Source: Branchiostoma floridae | Taxonomy: Eukaryota; Chordata; Leptocardii; Amphioxiformes; Branchiostomatidae | Assembly (NCBI RefSeq): GCF_000003815.2 | Contig: NC_049996.1 | Span: 15,698,427 to 15,762,426 of the forward strand | DNA length: 64,000 bases | Direction: 5' to 3' | Shown: one piece after another, positions 58,501-64,000 of the stretch | How positions within the stretch are numbered: position 1 is the first letter of the stretch | Layout: each line of letters opens with the position of its first letter | Program-made: the position numbers and the translations under genes | The notes under the pieces: generated by a model | The model's input: the letters and a program-made list of their open reading frames with translations, nothing else | Databases searched by the model: none | Told to the model about the DNA's origin: nothing

Positions 58501-61500
58501 ATAGTATAGTATTTTGAATATTTAGAATTGTATAACAAAGTTGTGTTCTCCTGTAGAAGTGAGAACAGCCAGCTGAGGAGGAGAGTCCGTATTCTGAACC
58601 AGCAGCTCAGGGAGAAGGAGAGGGCTGAGAGGGAGAACAGGGCGCCTGACTTCAGCTTTGAGGGTGAGGCTTTTAAAGTCCTTCTGGCTTAGACATCATC
58701 TTGAGAGATGTCACAGTAGAATGACCTAGTGACTTCCCTGTCAATCAGAATTCCATGCTTGTCAGAGGACCTGCTCCCCAGTGTAAGGATGTGTAGTGCT
58801 TTAAATTTCTTGTTATTTTAAGAAAAGCGTGTCCAAATGAGGCCATGACGCATGCCTGACTAAAAGCCTGATGATGACCTTGTCCCCAGTGGAGTCTCTT
58901 CACTCCCTTCAGACATGCTATGATCGTGATGTTTTAGTGGTAGAATAGCTCTTGCGGTGGAGAGTAAGTGATATAGGTTTGGGCCCTCTTGTGACTTGTT
59001 TTGGAACTTCAGGAACCTGTTTAGGGTCAGACTTTTTTTGAAGAGATTCATTAGTCAAGTATGTACACAGTTAATAGGATTTTCATCAAGCAGTGACTAC
59101 TTTTTAAAGGTAAACACACGTACCTCCAAATTTTTTATGGCTATCAGACCATTTTGATCACGGAGTGACCAATGGACTCTCGTGGGAACTGGGTCACTAC
59201 GTGATCAAGATGGACTGAGTGATAGCTATCGAAAATTTGGAGGTACCTTTAAAAAGTAGTCACTGCTCAATGAAAATCCGATTAACCAGACATTTTTGAG
59301 TTGCTGTTGACCTTGTCCCCAGTCGAGTCTCTGCGCTCCATGAACATGTCCCTGCAGAAGCAGCTTTCCTGTAACAGTACTGCAGCAGAACTTCCAGTTG
59401 TGATATTTCGTGTGGTAGATTTTTGAGTTTTGAAATGTTGCTGTTGATCCTGTCCCCAGTCGAGTCCCTGCGATCCCTGAACATGTCCCTGGAGAAGCAG
59501 CTGCAGGACCAGGCCGGCCAGCAGGAGGCGCTGCAGTGCAGGGTGGAGGACCTGAGGCGGGAGTGCGACCAGCTCAGACTGGACAACAAGAACCTGATGG
59601 ACATGGTGGGGATGGATGGATAGATGGATGAATGAATGAAGGAATGAATGAATACAGGAATGAAGGAATGAGTGCGGGAATGAAGGAATGAGTGAGTGCA
59701 GGAATGAAGGAATGAATGAAGGGATGAGTGCATGAATGAAGGAAGGAATGAGTGCATGAATGAAGGAATGAATTAAGGAATGAGTGCAGGAATGAAGAAA
59801 TGAGTGCAGGAATGAAGGAATGAGTGAGTGAGTGCAGGAATGAAGGAATGAGTGCATGAATGAAGGAATGAGTGCATGAATGAAGGAATGAGTGCATGAA
59901 TGAAGGAATAAGTGCATGAATAAAGGAATGAGTGCATGAAGGAACGAATGAAGGAATGAGTGCAGGAATGAAGGAATGAGTGCATTAATGAAGGAATGAG
60001 TGAATGAAGGAAGGAAGGAATGAATGAAAGAAGGAATGAATGAATGAAGGAATTCTGTAGCTGAACAATTTCTGGTACAATGTATGTCAACTAATAATGA
60101 CAACTACATTGTACTAGCTATAAATGGTACCACGAGGCTACATACAAAACAGTTAAGTATTATTAGTAACATACTCTCTCCCAAGGAGGAATAGAGGAAG
60201 GAAAGCAATGAACGAAAGAAGGAATGAATGAATGAATAAAATAAGGAATTCACAATGTACAATGTATGACAACCAATAACAGCTACTAGTTATATCGACA
60301 ATGGTACTACAAGGCTACATACAGAACAACAAAATAATATTAATAACAGCACAGTCATGCATGAGTGATCTGGTCTTTCATTTGAAATGATTGACCTAGG
60401 TAGGCAGATATACGAGTTAAACATCATAGCAGTATATGGAAAATATCGTTCTGTGTTCCAGTAAGAGAGATGTGTGTTTTGGTTCTAATATTCTTAATTT
60501 AAACAATGCTTCTCTCTCTTTACTGTAGGTGGGGCAGAAGGACACCCAGAGCCTCAACACCAAGGCGGAGTGGGACGCCCAGATGGCCAGAGTTAAACAA
60601 GGTAACTGGTGGACATACTGACTGATAATTTCTAATTGATCCAAAGTCTGGTACATTGATTTTTTTTCAGGTCTGCTTTTTCCCGACCAGTCAAAGAAGA
60701 TAACCAGTTTTGTACCGGTACACCAGTCCCTTGGGCTGACTAGTCGTAATGGGGACATGAAGCCAGCAGCCCATTGTACGAGGGATCTTAAGGCATTGAA
60801 AAAGTCTACTTAATTATAACATTTCATAGCCTGCAGCAGTTCTAAGGTTTGAAGCGGAAGTTTGTTTATTTATTTGTTTATCTGTAGACGTGGGTGCTAC
60901 CTTACAGCAGGTCCAGGGTCTGAAGCTGAAATTGTATATTTATTTGTTTGTTTGTTTGTTTATCCCTGTAGATGTGAGTGCTACCTTACAGCAGGTCCAG
61001 GGCCTGAAGCTAAAGTTAGAGGCAGTAGAGATGGAGAACGGAACCCTCCTGGTGATGTTTGTTTGTTTATCCCTGTAGATGTGAGCGCTTCCTTACATCA
61101 GTGGAGATGGAGAATGGAACCCTCCGGATGATATTTGTTTGTTTGTTTATCCCTGTAGATGTGAGCACTACCTTACAGCAGGTCCAGGGTCTGAAGCTGA
61201 AGTTAGAGGCAGTGGAGATGGAGAATGGAGCCCTCCTGGTGATGTTTGTTTGTTTGTTTGTTTGTTTGTTTGTTTATCCCTGTAGATGTGAGCGCTACCT
61301 TACAGCAGGTGCAGGGTCTGAAGCTGAAGTTAGAGGCAGAAGCTGAAGTTTGTTTTTTATTTGGTTATGTTTGTTTATCTTTTTATTTGTTTGTTTATCC
61401 CTGTAGATGTGAGTGCTACCCTTCAACAAGTCCAAGGTTTGAAGCTGAAGCTAGAAGCAGTAGAGATGGAGAATGGAACCCTCCTGGTGACTATCAGACA

Positions 61501-64000
61501 GAAGGATGCAGAGATTAGGAGACTGGAAATTCTCACAAGGTCAGCTTCGGTTTTGTTACCTCCGTGAAATGGAGGTTTTGTACTGACTGCTGTGTCTTTG
61601 TCCCGGAGATGTCTGTTTGCAAGATAACAAAGAGGACGAAGCATGGAACTTTGTTCGAAGCTAGAAGTGCAATGCGGCTCTGCTGTGTTTCACAAATATG
61701 AAGGACAACTGCTTTGCCTTCTTAACTTAGATCAATAATGATATGATCTGGTGGCAGTGTTGTCTCCATCCCGAAATAAAAATTCAATTCTCGTGACGGA
61801 TAAAAATTTCGTCCCATCCATCCAAAACATCTAATCTTCCTGACATGAAATTGCTGAAAATATTGTTAAAGGTAAAAATGACTGATTTGACAACATAAAC
61901 ATGGACTCCCAAACAAAAGTTGAGAAGGGAAAAAAATAAAGCTTCAGCTAGACATCCATGCCTTGTGGTGAGTTTTTAAAGTACATTCTTGACTGATAGT
62001 TGTGATATAGTCTTAATATATGACCAGGTGGTCACTTTTTCCATGTCTCCCTGACTGCATACTCCTACGCAGGGACATCCAACACCCAAACTGCCTGTCT
62101 GGATGTACCCTGCTCTTCAGCCGTCACCCTTAGTTCCTGACCGCCCTGCTTATAAATATTAATGAGGTTACCTTACCCTTATACATGCAAGACAGCTTTT
62201 GAAAACAGAAAGCATATTCTCTGATTGGCTGACAGCTGGTTTGGGGGGGGACGTCCACAGGAACTAAGAGTGACGGTTGAAACAGCAGGGTACATCCAGA
62301 CAGGCAGTTTGGCTGTTGGATGTCCCTGCATAGGAGGATGCCCTGATTGATAATTGTGATGTTCCCATACTCTAGGGACCTCCACTCCAGCATGTCCTAC
62401 CTGCTGCGGGACCTGCAGAACTCAGGACCGGGCACCAGGAATGTGGATGGGCTCACTTTGGAGAGGGTGGAGCACTTCCTCAGGACACACAGTGTGGACA
62501 GGTAGCACCAGAAACCCTTCAAATAGCCTCACATCCACGCATAGTAAAGTTCTTTGTTGTACAACCAAAGGATTTACCTGCCAAAGGTTTTTGAAGTTCT
62601 GATGATTATTACCAGCTGTAAAATGCTAAATTTGCACTTTCTTTGAAACAATCGTTTTTCCGACCGCTCAATCATTGTGTCAATTGAGTAGAGATAGGCC
62701 TGGCCCATTTGTTAAGACAATTAAGCATGGAAAGTGTTTTTGCATGGAGATAAAACATCAACTAGTCTAAGGTTTTATAGTAGTCTTTCTACCTTCCTCA
62801 ATGCAATAATGACTGAACCTACTACCTGCAGCAAGGTACCATTGCAGTGGAAGAATTAGGTCCTAAAAGATGCTGCACTTTTATCCTGCCTCATCACTTT
62901 TAGAACTGCAGTCTTCTCACTGTAGCTGTTGAAAAGTTGAAGATGAGTCCACAAAAGTTTTTATGAACAGCCTGCATCTTACAACAGTAATAACCTGCAA
63001 TGAGCTGAAGTCATCTTGTGTTTTTATGTCTCCCAACAGCGTCCTCCAGCTTGCAAGTCCTGAGGGGGGTCAGCCCAACTTCTACGGCAGCCCAACACGC
63101 CGGACAGCGGAAAGCGACTTGCCTGGTCAACCGCAACCCCTCCCGACCAATCACCATGGCAGCGGGATGCCACGGCAACAAGAACCACGCCCTTCGGGTG
63201 GCCAGTTGCCACGGCAACCCTACAGCTCTCAGTCACATGCTACCAGCTATGGTCATCCATCACGCCTCCCCAGTTACCATGGCAACAAATCTCCACGGCA
63301 GCAGTCTGAACCACGCCTCCCAAGTTACCGTGGCAATTCGTCACCAAGGCAACAGTCTGAACCACCTCCCACAGCTGGTCCACAGGCAGAGCTACCCAAG
63401 ACTCCAGCGTCTGTAAAGAGGGCCTTACAGTTCGAGGATGTGAACGGAAGGAAGAGCGAAGACGTCACGGGAAGTTCTCTGACAGAACAGCACCTGGCTG
63501 ACCATCAGAGGAGTATTGAGGAGAAAAGTGTCCCAAAGTTTGGTGTCGGTAACAACGACGTTCCTGCAAGCTATGATCACTCTCAACAAGGTTTAACTAG
63601 AGAGGCTATATCCGCACACGACAGATCAGGACAGCAGTATACTGTCCCAGCGCCCCCCTCCCCCAAAAAGCAAGGTGTAGGAACTCAGGGTGTTCTGGCT
63701 CACTCGTTCAACGGTTATCCACCGTCCGACTTTGACCATGACTCCACCATGTACGCTTCCCTACCCTCCAATGTGGGGAGACCGCAGTGGAAGCCAACAC
63801 CAACAAAAGTGTTCATGGACAGAAAGCCAGCAGCACAAAAACATCAAGAAAACGGTGGAACAAAACTGCAGTGGTACCAGTCACAGTTCTCCCAACCTTA
63901 CAAAGAAAACATTCCAGATCGATCTACAAATGCTCGCTCTTTCAGACCAGATGGTGCTGACGTCAGCAGACCGAACTCGAAACAGGACCATCTCTTCAGA
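52594..64000 (+). CDS. CCDC14: CCDC14-like centriolar-satellite coiled-coil protein (12 exons, 3' end outside)
   Basis: Exons: 52594-52635, 52882-52940, 53373-53454, 54072-54162, 54430-54642, 55049-55997, 58557-58663, 59460-59605, 60529-60601, 61407-61539, 62376-62501, 63040-64000 (continuing). Phases join to 994 codons at the window end. Order of parts: an RG/GR-rich start; GFSLYSTDSEDQ with GLDRCAALLGDIL, which is the most family-specific stretch; a Lys-rich then Pro/Gln/His-rich exon; LQTLRYLLRELQAAGDDPEV; a coiled coil from exon 7 (SENSQLRRRVRILNQQLREK) to exon 10 (QQVQGLKLKLEAVEMENG, RQKDAEIRRLE); a helical MSYLLRDLQ block; and a long disordered exon with LPSYxGNxSPRQQSEP repeats. CCDC14 in vertebrates works at centriolar satellites with PCM1/KIAA0753. 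The identification is from the GFSLYSTDSEDQ block plus overall layout. The ATG at 52594 is used because it is first in frame. Confidence 0.65.
56120..58556 (+). repeat. ~160-180-bp tandem array of acceptor-bearing copies of CCDC14 exon 7
   Basis: At least 12 copies precede the real exon 7 start (58557). Each has TTGTGTTCTCCTGTAG|AAGTGAGAACAG plus about 45 nt matching the exon, then TTAGGAATTTGACAG, CAATGGTCTCCAGTGATAG. Starts of the exon-like part: about 56281 (weak), 56453, 56615, 56793, 56951, 57110, 57291, 57453 (CTGGTAG), 57612, 57772, 57952 and 58389. Most copies would read R-SENSQLRRRACILNQ then stop (TAA/TGA). Confidence 0.92.
58880..59358 (+). repeat. Two partial upstream copies of CCDC14 exon 8
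   Basis: CTTGTCCCCAG|TGGAGTCTCTTCACTCC (about 58883-58912) and CTTGTCCCCAG|TCGAGTCTCTGCGCTCC (about 59310-59363) match the exon 8 acceptor and start (59449-59500). Both copies reach a stop soon after the copied segment. Confidence 0.85.
59071..59285. mobile_element. Near-perfect foldback element in CCDC14 intron
   Basis: Arms TTAATAGGATTTTCATCAAG..CAGTGACTAC..AAAGGT and ACCTTT..GTAGTCACTG..GAAAATCCGATTAA enclose a second palindrome (TGATCACGGAGTGACC/GGTCACTACGTGATCA). The outer tips end in TTAA. No protein is encoded. Confidence 0.85.
59606..60053 (+). repeat. GAATGAAG-type minisatellite starting at the CCDC14 exon 8 donor
   Basis: The intron begins ATG|GTGGGGATGGATGGATAG and at once enters an array of GAATGAAGGAATGAGTGCAG-like units running about 440 bp. 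Large minus-strand open frames with HSFLHSFI-type repeats (59260-60103) are artefacts of the array. Confidence 0.92.
60870..61330 (+). repeat. Tandem partial copies of CCDC14 exon 10 with acceptors
   Basis: Five copies of (GTTT)nATCCCTGTAG|ATGTGAGTGCTACCTTACAG plus CAGGTCCAGGGTCTGAAGCTG (exon-like starts about 60888, 60972, 61077, 61160 and 61287) precede the real exon 10 at 61407. Some extend to GAGATGGAGAATGGAACCCTCCTG. Part of a mostly 80-130-bp tandem series. Confidence 0.9.
62070..62328. mobile_element. CAGGGACATCC-ended inverted-repeat element
   Basis: Ends CAGGGACATCCAACACCCAA and TTGGCTGTTGGATGTCCCTG with long internal complementarity (CTGCCTGTCTGGATGTACCCTG versus CAGGGTACATCCAGACAGGC). 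No protein or clear target duplication is seen. A partial relative is at 47800-47977. Confidence 0.8.

Noticed and set aside
56120-58556. Regularly spaced ~160-180-bp units resembling a repeat-spacer array
   Set aside because: Units are contiguous copies of intron/exon sequence with no unique spacers and lie in a eukaryotic intron, so it is not a CRISPR array.
59260-60103. Minus-strand frames of 165-273 codons (HSFLHSFI repeats)
   Set aside because: Simple-repeat artefact of the GAATGAAG array inside the CCDC14-like intron.
63011-63236. Minus-strand frames opposite CCDC14 exon 12
   Set aside because: Shadows of the exon's GC-rich coding sequence.

Overview
This is eukaryotic, almost certainly animal, genomic DNA: split genes with GT-AG introns, long AT-rich introns, many short inverted-repeat elements and LINE/SINE debris. 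The proteins look like close invertebrate-deuterostome versions of human genes. Together with the frequent TACATGTA-type words, this suggests a cephalochordate (amphioxus, Branchiostoma-like). The species assignment is an inference. There are no operons, CRISPR arrays or bacterial features.

Layout. (1) 120-10997 (+): 3' part of ANKIB1, an RBR ubiquitin ligase (12 exons, about 1,211 codons; the ankyrin/RING1 part lies before the window). (2) 15275-20367 (-): a complete 7-exon caspase-8-like gene (595 aa) with two death-effector domains and a QACQG protease domain, convergent with ANKIB1. (3) 21443-22650 (+): the complete 2-exon NDUFB3 (91 aa), head to head with the caspase across a roughly 1 kb shared promoter with kappaB-, CRE-, ETS- and YY1-like motifs. 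(4) 27646-29619 (-): a 2-exon coiled-coil gene (471 aa) I do not recognise. (5) 30-40.9 kb: gene-poor, filled with foldback elements, SINE and LINE remnants; one perfect RFX X-box lies near 32.3 kb. (6) 40899-50419 (-): 9 coding exons of SANBR/KIAA1841 (618 aa). (7) 52594-64000 (+): 12 exons (994 codons, 3' end outside) of a CCDC14-like centriolar-satellite coiled-coil gene, head to head with SANBR. All exon phases in the five reconstructed models join without frame breaks.

The gene pair NDUFB3/CASP8 is also clustered in human 2q33 (NDUFB3-CFLAR-CASP10-CASP8), so the window appears to preserve an old chordate linkage.

The most unusual structural theme is repeated partial duplication of exon-intron junctions. 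At least eight exons in four genes are accompanied by one to twelve truncated tandem copies that retain a splice acceptor or donor plus 25-100 nt of exon. The extreme case is CCDC14 intron 6, where about 12 decoy acceptors precede the real one and several would give the same short in-frame truncated tail. Other simple repeats begin directly at splice donors in three genes. A second theme is a dense set of non-autonomous DNA transposons: CAGG/CCTG-ended elements, three of them with perfect 8-bp target duplications (hAT-like), and foldback elements ending in TCTCCAAGCAGA, one with TTAA on both sides.
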